This document shows, piece after piece, positions 1-7,309 of a DNA stretch of 16,852 bases. The notes under the pieces were generated by a model. It was given only the letters and a program-made list of their open reading frames with translations, ran no database searches and was not told the DNA's origin. The DNA is taken from assembly GCA_023429855.1 (NCBI GenBank), contig JAEZDB010000498.1, positions 1 to 16,852 on the forward strand, read 5' to 3'. The number at the start of each line of letters is the position of its first letter. Positions within the stretch are counted from its first letter, which is position 1. The position numbers and the translations under genes are program-made. The DNA is from Actinomycetes bacterium. GTDB lineage: Bacteria > Actinomycetota > Thermoleophilia > Solirubrobacterales > Solirubrobacteraceae.

Positions 1-37
1 GAGCTCCGGAGCGGCGACCGGGGGCTGGCGGGGCCGC

Positions 38-1201
38 CTAGCCCTCGAAGGCGGGCTGAGCCTCGGGGGCCCAGCCGCGGAGCAGCAGCGCGAAGACGGG
101 GATGTAGGCCGCGTAGAGTGCGGCGGCGACGTAGAACGTCGTCGCCAGGTCGGTCTGCCAGAGCAGGACGCCGCCACCGAGGATCACTCCGGCGTTGACG
201 AGCCCGTACCAGCGCTCCTGTCGCATGAGCAGCGTCCCGCGGGAGGTCGGCGGAAGCGAGGGCAGCGCGAGGCCGCGAATCGCGACGGGCCGGATGAGGC
301 CCATGCCGAGGCCGAGCGCCGCGACGCTGACCAGGACGACGGGCAGCGAGGTCGTGTCGGCCATCAGGGCGACGGCGATCACGAGCGAGACCATGGTGGC
401 GATCGTGATCGTGGTCGGACCGGCGGTCGCGACGACGCGCGACCCGAAGCGCGCCATGAGGAATCCCGCGAGCGTGAACGTGCCGAGGATCACGCCGTAG
501 AGGCCGATCGAGAGGTCCATGCGGAGCAGCACCAGCGGAACGAAGCCGATGAACAGGCCCCAGCCCAGGCCGCGCGACACGACGTAGTAAGAGACCCAGC
601 CGACCTGGCCGCTCGTGAGCGACGGCAGCGCGGCGGCGACTTTGGTCGCCGGCGCGAGCGGGGGCGCCGGGAGCCGCAGCGCGATCGCGGCGGCGATCAG
701 CGACGCGACGATCCCGCCCGCGAACGGCAGCCACTCCGCCTGCAGATACAGCACCGAACCGGTGAACATGCCCACGAGGCTCGCGCCGAACAGCCAGCTC
801 TGAAGGTTGCCCTGCACGAGGTCGACCTCGTCTGGGGCGACCGACGAGCGCAGGACCGCCGACTCGCGCCCGGCGGTGAAGCCGAACCCGATGCCCGCGA
901 CCGTCTGCCCGGCCAGGAGCACGGGGACGTCGCTGCCGACCATCAGCAGGACCAGGCCCGCCGCCTTGAGGACCTCGCCGAAGGCCATGAGCTGCGGGGC
1001 CGTCCGGCGCGAAGCCTGTGGCCCCGAGAGCATCGAGCCCGCCGTCATCGCGAGGCCGTACGCGGCGAGCAGCGCGGCCGTTTCGATCACTCCGATCCCG
1101 AACGTCTTGATGTAGACGAGGAGGATCGGCAGATGGAAGTAGAGGCGGGACGCGAAGCCATAGGCAAACAGCGTCCCGGTCGATGGGCGGGGCGTGGACA
1201 T
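38..1201 (-). CDS. MFS family transporter
   Basis: This encodes a polytopic inner-membrane permease of the major facilitator superfamily, 387 aa from the start chosen here. About twelve hydrophobic segments are visible, from LPILLVYIKTFGIGVIETAAL near the N-terminus to FYVAAALYAAYIPVFALLL near the C-terminus. An AGRESAVLRSS motif follows the fourth helix and resembles the motif of MFS groups with (S/A)G.(D/E)SALLYD. I chose the ATG at 1201 because GAGGA stands 4 nt before it. An in-frame start at 1255 would overlap the upstream aminotransferase by 23 nt and adds a proline-rich, non-hydrophobic stretch. The gene is last in an apparent four-gene operon, 31 nt after the aminotransferase stop. 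From context I infer that it exports the product of that operon or imports its substrate. The sequence does not show the substrate or the direction of transport. Confidence 0.85.
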   Translation of the reverse strand: MSTPRPSTGTLFAYGFASRLYFHLPILLVYIKTFGIGVIETAALLAAYGLAMTAGSMLSGPQASRRTAPQLMAFGEVLKAAGLVLLMVGSDVPVLLAGQTVAGIGFGFTAGRESAVLRSSVAPDEVDLVQGNLQSWLFGASLVGMFTGSVLYLQAEWLPFAGGIVASLIAAAIALRLPAPPLAPATKVAAALPSLTSGQVGWVSYYVVSRGLGWGLFIGFVPLVLLRMDLSIGLYGVILGTFTLAGFLMARFGSRVVATAGPTTITIATMVSLVIAVALMADTTSLPVVLVSVAALGLGMGLIRPVAIRGLALPSLPPTSRGTLLMRQERWYGLVNAGVILGGGVLLWQTDLATTFYVAAALYAAYIPVFALLLRGWAPEAQPAFEG

Positions 1202-1232
1202 GGGTTCCTCGTTGATGGGAGCCCCCGGCGTG

Positions 1233-2426
1233 TTAGCCGGAGAGCTCGCTGACAAAGCGGTCGATCCGACCGAGCGCTTCGGAGAGCACCTGGGGATCGA
1301 CGGCGTAACTGATGCGGACGTGGTGCGGCGCGGCGAATCCGGTGCCGGGGACGATTCCCACGCGGTGGGCGTCGAGCAGCGCGCCGCAGACGTCGTCGAC
1401 GGTGTTCAGCACCGTCTCGCCATGGGTGCGGCCGAGCAGGCCGGAGACGTCGGGAAAGGCGTAGAACGCGCCTTCGGGCGCCGGGCAGGTGATGCCGTCG
1501 ACGGCGTCGAGGGCGGAGAGCAGCGTGGCGCGGCGGTCGCGGAACGCGCGGATGCTGTCCCACGGGGTGTGGTCGAGCGCGGCGGTCGCGGCGTGCTGAG
1601 CGATGGCCGTCGGGTTCGACGTCATCTGGCTCTGCGCGCGGCGCATGACGCCGGTGAGCTCGCGGCTGGTCGCCGTGTAGCCGATGCGCCAGCCGGTCAT
1701 CCCGAACGCCTTCGACACCCCGTTGACCACCACGACGCGGTCGCGCAGCTGCGGCTCGACCTCGACGATGCTGTGCACGCGGTCCTCGTCGCCGTAGTAG
1801 AAGTGCTCGTAGATCAGGTCCTCGATCACGTACAGGTCGTGACGCTCGACGAACTCGGCGATCGCGGCCAGCTCAGCGGCGTCGTAGACGGCGCCCGTCG
1901 GGTTGCCGGGGCTGTTGAGCACGAGCGCCTTGGTCTGCGGCGTGGTGTGCGCTTCGAGCATGTCGGGCGTGACCTTGAACCCGTCTTCCATGCCGGCGCT
2001 GACCAGCACGGGCGTGGCGCCCGTGGCCTTCACCTGCTCGGGGTAGCTGACCCAGAACGGCGCCGGGATCAGGACCTCGTCGCCGACTTCGCAGATCGCG
2101 TAGAAGGCGTTGAAGAGCGAGTGCTTGGCGCCGCACGACACGACGATCTCGTCGGGCGAGTAGTCGAGGTCGTTCTCGGCCTTGAGCTTCTCGGCGATCC
2201 GGGTGCGCAGCGGCACGATTCCGCCGACGTCGGTGTAGCGGTCCGCGCCGGCGTCGAGCGCGCGGTGCGCCGCCTCGATCACCTGCGAGGGAGGCGGAAA
2301 ATCCGCCTCTCCGACGGAGAGATTCAGTACCTGAACACCGTTCGCTGCGAGTGCCTTCAACCGGCCATCAAGTGCCAGGGTCGGGGACGCAGAAAGCGAC
2401 AGTGCACGGTTTGAGAGAGAGCGCAT
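1233..2426 (-). CDS. Class I PLP-dependent aminotransferase (aspartate aminotransferase-like)
   Basis: This encodes a fold-type I aminotransferase of 397 aa, the usual length for aspartate, aromatic or prephenate aminotransferases. The N-terminal SPTLALDGRLKAL and NLSVGEADF blocks are typical of the thermophile-type AspAT subgroup. The NSPGNPTG motif (residues 171-178) and the Schiff-base lysine in NGVSKAFGMTGWRIGY (K239) are intact. The carboxylate-binding arginine is in HHVRISYA near the C-terminus. An alternative ATG at 2450 adds eight residues (MCADTVAR); I prefer 2426 because family members start close to the ALSLSASPT block. Neither start has a strong ribosome site. The gene lies 54 nt after the PEP-utilising enzyme and 31 nt before the MFS gene, so a dedicated transamination step in the same module is plausible. 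A housekeeping aspartate or aromatic aminotransferase cannot be excluded. Confidence 0.9.
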   Translation of the reverse strand: MRSLSNRALSLSASPTLALDGRLKALAANGVQVLNLSVGEADFPPPSQVIEAAHRALDAGADRYTDVGGIVPLRTRIAEKLKAENDLDYSPDEIVVSCGAKHSLFNAFYAICEVGDEVLIPAPFWVSYPEQVKATGATPVLVSAGMEDGFKVTPDMLEAHTTPQTKALVLNSPGNPTGAVYDAAELAAIAEFVERHDLYVIEDLIYEHFYYGDEDRVHSIVEVEPQLRDRVVVVNGVSKAFGMTGWRIGYTATSRELTGVMRRAQSQMTSNPTAIAQHAATAALDHTPWDSIRAFRDRRATLLSALDAVDGITCPAPEGAFYAFPDVSGLLGRTHGETVLNTVDDVCGALLDAHRVGIVPGTGFAAPHHVRISYAVDPQVLSEALGRIDRFVSELSG

Positions 2427-2480
2427 GCGCGCCACCGTATCAGCACACATCGGCCTGCTCGCAGTGGTTGGAAACCACCA

Positions 2481-3698
2481 TCACGACCGGCCCGTGGCCA
2501 CAGCGCGGCACACGCGAGCGAGCTCGCCGTGGGACGCGCCGACGATGAACTCTCGGCAGCCGTCAGCGACGAGCGCCGCGATCCGCGCGGGGTCGCGTCG
2601 GACCTCGCCACAGACGAAGAAGGGCACGCCGAGCGACGTCAGCAGCTTGCTGATGTGCTGGACAAGGAGGGTGTTGGCGTCGCTGAACGGGTCGACGCTG
2701 AGCGCGGCGTGATTGCGGTCCACGGCGTTGAAGAGCGCAAACAGATCCGACGTGCCGATGGCGACGAACGCCGGGCGCTCGACGGCGACCAGCTGCTCCA
2801 GCGAGTACGCCAGTGCGGGAACTTCGAGCGTGAGCCCAAGGCCGGCCCTGGTGCCGACCCGCGAGGACCGCACGCTGTTGGCGACGGCCTGGAATTCCTG
2901 CACGCTGGAGATGAACGGCGCACTGACGGTGAGCGCGACGTCGGGGTGGTCGTCGAGAAACTGCGCGACCGCCTCGAGCTCCGGCTCCCAGCGATCGAGG
3001 TCGCGCGGACCGCGCAGGCCCAGGTCGGGGTTGGGCTCGTGGTGCTCGACCGAGATGCCGAGCTCCGCCAGCTCATACGACGACGGATCGGAGAGGACCA
3101 CGCGGATGGTGCGGTAGCCCAGGCCGTAGAGGCCGTGGAGCTCGTCGACGAGGTGGTCGGTGATTGCCTGCGTGTCGGAATGGGCCGCCGGGTGCTCGGC
3201 AAACAGTTGGAACAGGCTGAACTTGAACCGGAAGTAGCCGATCGTGTCAACGCCCCAGCGCTCATACAGCGCTTGCACTTCTGGAGTGATGTGCGAGCAG
3301 ATCGCGCTGAGGTTCACGTCGAGCGCGTCGAGGTTGATCAAGCCGTCGTTGTCGATCTGGCAGAGCGAGCCGTCGGGCAAGAGCTCGCGCGCCCCGGCGC
3401 ATTGCACGAACACCTTGCGGCCCTCGCTGAGCATCTTCTTGGCGTGATCCGGGAACTGCGGACTCTCGGCGATCACGCCGACGAGATCGCCGCGAGACAG
3501 CACGGTGCGCGCCGCTTCGAAGGTGAGTTCAGGCACGACGAGCACGCCGGGCTGACCGGGACGGCACGTCGGCAGCGGATCGGGGGTGCTGCGGGCGACC
3601 GCCGTGAGCGGCAGCTCGCTGCGAACGACGGTACGGGCCGCCGGCACGAGCGCCGAGCGGGGGAGGAAGGGGTCCTGCGGAAGTTCAGTCGTGGTCAT
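2481..3698 (-). CDS. Stand-alone PEP-utilising enzyme (swivel domain plus PEP-binding TIM barrel)
   Basis: This 405 aa protein matches the swivelling and C-terminal barrel parts of the enzyme I / PEP synthase / pyruvate phosphate dikinase superfamily. Residues about 50-115 resemble the phosphohistidine swivel domain. His85, in FPDHAKKML, sits where the family has TSHxAI, although the preceding Thr-Ser is replaced. The barrel (about 140-400) keeps the expected landmarks: GYFRFKF for the first PEP arginine, GLRGPR (R229), LEVPA (E292), IGTSDLF (D318), AVDRN (R328) and the catalytic VCGE cysteine (C363). It lacks both the enzyme I HPr-binding domain and the ATP-grasp domain of the dikinases, so what would phosphorylate or accept from His85 is unknown. 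The ATG overlaps the stop of the upstream gene as ATGA and has AGGAG six nt before it, so it is probably translationally coupled. It could transfer PEP-derived phosphate or do PEP carbon chemistry; this is inference. Confidence 0.8.
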   Translation of the reverse strand: MTTTELPQDPFLPRSALVPAARTVVRSELPLTAVARSTPDPLPTCRPGQPGVLVVPELTFEAARTVLSRGDLVGVIAESPQFPDHAKKMLSEGRKVFVQCAGARELLPDGSLCQIDNDGLINLDALDVNLSAICSHITPEVQALYERWGVDTIGYFRFKFSLFQLFAEHPAAHSDTQAITDHLVDELHGLYGLGYRTIRVVLSDPSSYELAELGISVEHHEPNPDLGLRGPRDLDRWEPELEAVAQFLDDHPDVALTVSAPFISSVQEFQAVANSVRSSRVGTRAGLGLTLEVPALAYSLEQLVAVERPAFVAIGTSDLFALFNAVDRNHAALSVDPFSDANTLLVQHISKLLTSLGVPFFVCGEVRRDPARIAALVADGCREFIVGASHGELARVCRAVATGRS

Positions 3699-4864
3699 GC
3701 TGCGCTCCTGGCATGCGATGGGTTCGGTTCCGCCGCGACGGGCGACTCATGCGGGGGGAGCACGGTGGGCGTTTCGTCGCGAAGCAAGGCTCCGATGCCG
3801 TCGAGGACGCTGCGGCTATAGCCGATGGTGTTGTGGATGAAGGCGTGGGTGGTGACCTGCCAGAGGTCGGTGCCGGCGATGCGTTCCGAGCGCAGATGCG
3901 GCTCGCACGTGAGGACCGTGGCGACGGCCGACGTGAGCGCGTAGGCGCGCGAGCCGATGGGGCGTTCGGCGCAGCGCACGCCGCTCCCTGGCTCCTGCTG
4001 GAGCGCGCGGAAGGCCTCTTGGAGGTCGGCGACCGGGAGCTCGTCGTGGACGAGAAAGCGGCTGAGCTGGTAGCCGGGCGGCTGGGTCAGCGTGCGCAGT
4101 GAGACGCCATTGGCGGCATCGAGGCCAGGGAACCGCTCGAAGGTGAGCCCGAGCTGCGAGTGGCCCGGCCGCAGGTTGTCTCGCGCGTCCTCGCGGCGCG
4201 CGCCGACCCCCGCCGTTCCGAAGTTGCTGGAGGCGGTGTCTGGGTGGACGATGTCGGTGTCGACGCGCGCGAGCTGGAGCTCCGTTCGCCCGCGACCCCG
4301 GGCGGCCTCGATGAGCCCGCGCAAGGTCGCGGCCCAGCCGACGCACTGGCAGCTGCCGAAGGCGACGGCGGCTCCCGAGCGCGGGATGCGCTCGGTCGGC
4401 ACACCCGCGACGCCCACCGGGCCGGTACCGAGCGGCGGAAGCAGCAGCGGGAGGTCGGCGCTCTCCGCCACGCCGACGACGGTGGTGGCGATCGCCGCGA
4501 CCCGCTCGCGGGTCCGCGGACTGCGGATGTGCGATCGGTGCGTGGCGATCACGGCGACGTCGAACGGGCCCAAGCCCGTCAGGTCGTCGGTGTCGAGATC
4601 GCGAAAGTGGACCGGGACGACGAGGTCGCCGACGAGCAGGCTCACCGAAGCCAGGTCGTAGCCGACGAGCCGCTCGGCGCGAGGGTCAGCAAGCTGCAGC
4701 CGCGCGGTGAGGTCTTCCAGGGAGGCCCGGTCGTCGCCTGGGGCCGAGGCTCTGGTGATGACGGCCGCGATCCGGAAGCCGTCTTGGGCCGGGTCGTGCT
4801 GCAGCAGCAGGTTGCTGCCGATATCGGCGCCGCAGCCGAGGACGGCGACTGTTGGTTGCGGCAT
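3695..4864 (-). CDS. Divergent glyceraldehyde-3-phosphate dehydrogenase-like protein
   Basis: This protein of 389 aa looks like a remote member of the GAPDH superfamily. Landmarks in order are an N-terminal Rossmann-like VAVLGCGADIGSNLLL, FDVAVIATH where GAPDH has DVVxExTG, GVPTERI, then FGSCQCVGWAATLRGL where GAPDH has the catalytic SCTTNCLAP (Cys172). TDIVHPDT aligns with the TTVHxxT catalytic histidine (His207). FIHNTIGYSRSVLDGI matches the C-terminal WYDNExGYSxxxxDL block. The second cysteine and Thr-Thr-Asn of SCTTNC are replaced, so substrate or mechanism may differ. Start choice is uncertain: the ATG at 4864 has GAGG 11 nt upstream, the ATG at 4873 has GAGG only 2 nt upstream, and a GTG at 4915 extends the frame by 17 residues. 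It heads the operon, and its last bases overlap the next gene. It is not expected to be the glycolytic enzyme. Confidence 0.7.
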   Translation of the reverse strand: MPQPTVAVLGCGADIGSNLLLQHDPAQDGFRIAAVITRASAPGDDRASLEDLTARLQLADPRAERLVGYDLASVSLLVGDLVVPVHFRDLDTDDLTGLGPFDVAVIATHRSHIRSPRTRERVAAIATTVVGVAESADLPLLLPPLGTGPVGVAGVPTERIPRSGAAVAFGSCQCVGWAATLRGLIEAARGRGRTELQLARVDTDIVHPDTASSNFGTAGVGARREDARDNLRPGHSQLGLTFERFPGLDAANGVSLRTLTQPPGYQLSRFLVHDELPVADLQEAFRALQQEPGSGVRCAERPIGSRAYALTSAVATVLTCEPHLRSERIAGTDLWQVTTHAFIHNTIGYSRSVLDGIGALLRDETPTVLPPHESPVAAEPNPSHARSAA

Positions 4865-4923
4865 GTTCGACATTGCCTCGGCGAGATTGCCGATTGCGCT
4901 GCCGCGCCACCACACCCCAGGGG

Positions 4924-4939
4924 CTAGACCTGGGTCTAG
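4924..4939. promoter_or_regulatory. Palindromic operator candidate upstream of the GAPDH-like operon
   Basis: CTAGACCTGGGTCTAG is an inverted repeat with perfect 7-bp arms and a 2-bp centre. The half-site CTAGACCT recurs directly at 4936-4943, which makes a 12-bp direct repeat as well. It lies about 60 bp upstream of the preferred start of the first gene and just beyond the GC hairpin that ends the preceding gene. A dimeric repressor or activator site is the likely reading. No regulator gene is adjacent, and a clear -35/-10 pair was not found nearby. Confidence 0.5.
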
Positions 4940-4949
4940 ACCTCGTTTG

Positions 4950-4982
4950 GCGCCGCCGCCGACCCTGGCGGGGCGGCGGCGC
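4950..4982 (-). terminator. GC-rich hairpin after the membrane protein gene
   Basis: GCGCCGCCGCC (4950-4960) and GGCGGCGGCGC (4972-4982) form a perfect 11-bp stem with an 11-nt loop. It lies 15 nt beyond the stop codon of the minus-strand gene ending at 4998. There is no T-tract after it on the minus strand, so it may be a U-less actinobacterial-type terminator or an mRNA 3'-end stabiliser. It separates the membrane-protein gene from the GAPDH-like operon. Confidence 0.5.
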
Positions 4983-4997
4983 TATGCGTGCGCATCC

Positions 4998-5822
4998 CTA
5001 GTGGCGGTGAAAGAGCCCCGCGCGCTTGCGGCTGCCCTGGTGCTCGGTCTGCTCGAACTCGGCGTCGCGCTCGGTCTCCGTCTGCGCAGGGGCCTGGTAG
5101 GTGCGGCGCAGCGGCTCCGAGCGGGTGCCGCCGGGCGTCTCGGAGGACGCCGACGGAACCGAGCCGTCGGCCGCGCGATGGCGATCGCCGTAGCTCACGG
5201 CGTCGCTCGTCGAAGTGCGGGCGGGTTCGCCGTGCTCTGCCACGGACGCCTGTTCGCGGTCGGCGGGGCGATCGACGTCGCGGCGTGCCGTGTCGTCCTC
5301 CCGAGCGGCGATCCGCGCCCGGTCGCGCTCGGCGATGCGGTGGCGCTCGGTCGCGTCGACCTCACGCTCGCGCTCGATCCGCGGCAGCAGCGCGGTGACG
5401 AGCAGGACGGCCGACGCGATGCCCCAGCCGAGGGCGTCCCAGCCGTTGGCGGCGGCAAGTCCGAGCACGTCGTCGCCGTCGAACAGCGCGATCACAGACA
5501 TCGCGCCGAGCGCGAGGCCCGCGATCAGGCTGAAGGTGCGGGCCGCGAGGTGCTGCGCGGCGCCGATGAGCACGAAGACGCCCGCCGCGATCGTCATCCA
5601 CGCCGTCCACGCGTTGACCTCGAAGCCGAGGAACGAGTCGCCGGTCGCGACGCCGTCGGGGAACCCGCCCGTGCTGAGCGGAGTACCGGGCGCTTTGAAG
5701 AGCATCAGCAGGCCGAAGACGGCGAGGACGGTGCCGACGATCCAGGCGGGACCTCGCGCCAGGCTGGGGCCTTTGACCGTCTCGGTGGTGGTGTGCGTGG
5801 AGTCGCTTCGACGAGAGAACAT
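4998..5822 (-). CDS. Four-helix membrane protein with charged C-terminal tail, function unknown
   Basis: The 274 aa product has four predicted transmembrane segments at about residues 25-43, 70-90, 95-115 and 129-147. A strongly charged stretch from 149 to about 185 (RIEREREVDATERHRIAERDRAR) could be a coiled coil. The rest to the C-terminus is hydrophilic, rich in Ser, Thr, Glu and Arg, and probably disordered, ending in a basic KRAGLFHRH. The overall layout recalls small actinobacterial DUF-type four-helix proteins such as DUF4383, but I see no diagnostic motif and do not assign a family. The ATG at 5822 is preceded closely by GGAG, with a spacing of only 2 nt, so the start is moderately certain. 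It lies 87 nt downstream of the bifunctional nuclease gene and may share its transcript. Confidence 0.7.
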   Translation of the reverse strand: MFSRRSDSTHTTTETVKGPSLARGPAWIVGTVLAVFGLLMLFKAPGTPLSTGGFPDGVATGDSFLGFEVNAWTAWMTIAAGVFVLIGAAQHLAARTFSLIAGLALGAMSVIALFDGDDVLGLAAANGWDALGWGIASAVLLVTALLPRIEREREVDATERHRIAERDRARIAAREDDTARRDVDRPADREQASVAEHGEPARTSTSDAVSYGDRHRAADGSVPSASSETPGGTRSEPLRRTYQAPAQTETERDAEFEQTEHQGSRKRAGLFHRH

Positions 5823-5909
5823 CTCTCCATGCTCGTCCTGCGATCGCGCCCGCTTGGGAGGAGCCGCGGCCAGGGCTGGGCGCTCCGCGGGCGCCGCCGG
5901 TCAGGCGCC

Positions 5910-6401
5910 CTAGGAGTCGCCGCCGGCGAAGTCCTCGGGCGTCACGTCGTCGAGGAAGTCCTTGAAGCGCTCGACGACCTCTTCGGTGTCTTCGACCTCG
6001 TGCTCGAACTCGATCGCCGACTCGGCAAGGACCTCGGCGGCGACGTAGATCGGGGCGCCGGCGCGGACGGCCAGCGCGAGCGCGTCGGACGGGCGCGCGT
6101 CGATCTGGTGGTCGACGGAGCCGGTGGTGAGCGTGATCGTCGCGAAGAACGTGTTGTCGCGCAGCTCGGTCACCACGACCTGCGTGCAGCGAACCTCGAG
6201 CTCGCCGAAGATGTCGACGATCAGGTCGTGCGTCATCGGGCGCGGCGTGGTCTGGCCCTGGAGCCGCATGAGGATCGCCGCCGCCTCTGGGTGGCCGATC
6301 CAAATCGGCAGAAAGCGATTGGAATCGACGGCTTTGAGCAGCACGATCGGCTGCTTACCGACCATGTCGAAGCTGACGCCGTAGATCACCATTTCCTGCA
6401 C
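5910..6401 (-). CDS. Bifunctional nuclease (BFN) domain protein, DUF151 family
   Basis: This 163 aa protein is the typical size of bacterial DUF151 proteins. The conserved blocks are in order: LPIWIGHPEAAAI (31-43), RPMTHDLIVDIFGELE (54-69), VTELRDNTFFATITL (77-91) and the signature DARPSDALALAVRAGAPIYV (101-120). An acidic C-terminal tail of about 35 residues follows. The family is named from a plant protein with DNase and RNase activity; its physiological role in bacteria is not settled. The start is the GTG at 6401, strongly supported by GGAGG six nt upstream. Its neighbours, an FkbM-type methyltransferase upstream and a membrane protein downstream, give no clear functional hint. Confidence 0.92.
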   Translation of the reverse strand: MQEMVIYGVSFDMVGKQPIVLLKAVDSNRFLPIWIGHPEAAAILMRLQGQTTPRPMTHDLIVDIFGELEVRCTQVVVTELRDNTFFATITLTTGSVDHQIDARPSDALALAVRAGAPIYVAAEVLAESAIEFEHEVEDTEEVVERFKDFLDDVTPEDFAGGDS

Positions 6402-6565
6402 GAGAGACCTCCAGGCCGATGCCGCTGCCCACCACGGCCCGAAAGGAGCCGTAGCCGAGCGATCGACGACCTGCGGCTCATGGTATCGGCGCGACCCCTG
6501 GGCCGCCCGCGCACACCCGTGCGGCGGCCGTCATCTGGCCGAATCGGCTGCGCTTTGGGCCCGCT

Positions 6566-7297
6566 TTACGGCCGCAAGAGAAAATTCGACGACCCGAACG
6601 GACCGACGGCGTGCAAGAACGCGGCGCGGTCGTAGGGGCCCGTGCCGCCGAAGTCGTAGATCCGCAGGCCCAGATCGGTGACGACGTCGTAGAACAGCGA
6701 CGAGGTGTCGCCGTAGGCCGTCGCGGCGGTGCCGTGCTCGATCATCAGCACCGGCTGGCAGCGCTCGATCGTGCGGCGCGCGCCTTCGAGGACCGCCGTC
6801 TCGGCCCCCTCGACGGAGATGCGGATCAGCCGAGGGTTCAGTCCGTGCCGCTCGACGAGGGCGTCAAGCGAGATCGACGGCACTCGCAGCCGCGCGAAGC
6901 GCTTCTTCTCCTCGAAGTCGCTGGGGTGGATCTCCCCGTAGCTCACCCGCTCGGTGGCGTGGACGAACTCGATCTCGTCCTCGATGTCGTTGTGGCCCAG
7001 CGCGTACTGCGCCACGGTCACGCTCGGCGGGAGCAGGCCGCGCAGCGTCTCGGCGTACTCGGGGCACGGCTCCACGGCGAGGTGCCGGCCGAGCGGCGCG
7101 CAGCGCGCCATGTGGGCCATCTCAGCGCCTTCGTGGGCGCCGACGTCGACGGCGTCATCGGCGCGGCTCAGCAGCGAGCACGTTACGACGCGCATCGCCT
7201 GGTGGTCGGCTCTTTGGCGACGCTCGATCTCGCTCGTGCGGGCGGCATCCAGGCCTACCCGCGTGGCCTTCGCGAGGGTCGCAATAGAGGGAGCCAT
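6566..7297 (-). CDS. FkbM family SAM-dependent methyltransferase
   Basis: From the ATG at 7297 the product is 243 aa. It has SAM-binding motif I, AVDVGAHEGAE (49-59), then AVEPCPEY (74-81), and the FkbM-type LIRISVEGAETAVLEGA (157-173) followed by PVLMIEHG (182-189). These define the Methyltransf_21 family, whose members O-methylate sugars, polyketides and other small molecules. The frame stays open upstream to an ATG at 7474, but those 59 residues are rich in Arg, Pro and Ser, do not look like protein, and would swallow the promoter. A TACGTT hexamer lies 6 nt before the 7297 ATG and no Shine-Dalgarno is visible, so the mRNA may be leaderless. No glycosyltransferase or polyketide gene is next to it, so its substrate is unknown. 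Confidence 0.85.
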   Translation of the reverse strand: MAPSIATLAKATRVGLDAARTSEIERRQRADHQAMRVVTCSLLSRADDAVDVGAHEGAEMAHMARCAPLGRHLAVEPCPEYAETLRGLLPPSVTVAQYALGHNDIEDEIEFVHATERVSYGEIHPSDFEEKKRFARLRVPSISLDALVERHGLNPRLIRISVEGAETAVLEGARRTIERCQPVLMIEHGTAATAYGDTSSLFYDVVTDLGLRIYDFGGTGPYDRAAFLHAVGPFGSSNFLLRP

Positions 7298-7303
7298 CTG
7301 CCG

Positions 7304-7309
7304 AACGTA
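7304..7309 (-). promoter_or_regulatory. Putative -10 element of the FkbM methyltransferase gene
   Basis: On the minus strand TACGTT fits the TAnnnT actinobacterial -10 consensus and ends 6 nt before the ATG at 7297. That would place the transcription start at the ATG. No convincing -35 hexamer is seen at 16-18 nt. Confidence 0.35.

Noticed and set aside
1194..2414. A 406-codon plus-strand frame opposite the aminotransferase
   Set aside because: The composition (VEGGEQRGAAVAERADAV and similar) is that of antisense to a class I aminotransferase, and all aminotransferase motifs are on the minus strand.
6537..6547. GCCGAATCGGC palindrome downstream of the methyltransferase gene as a terminator
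   Set aside because: The arms are only 5 bp around one base and no T-run follows, so it cannot form a useful terminator hairpin.
4707..6635. A 642-codon plus-strand frame across the membrane protein and DUF151 genes
   Set aside because: It has low-complexity Arg/Ala/Gly composition, crosses gene boundaries and a hairpin, and has no motif. It is a shadow of well-supported minus-strand genes.
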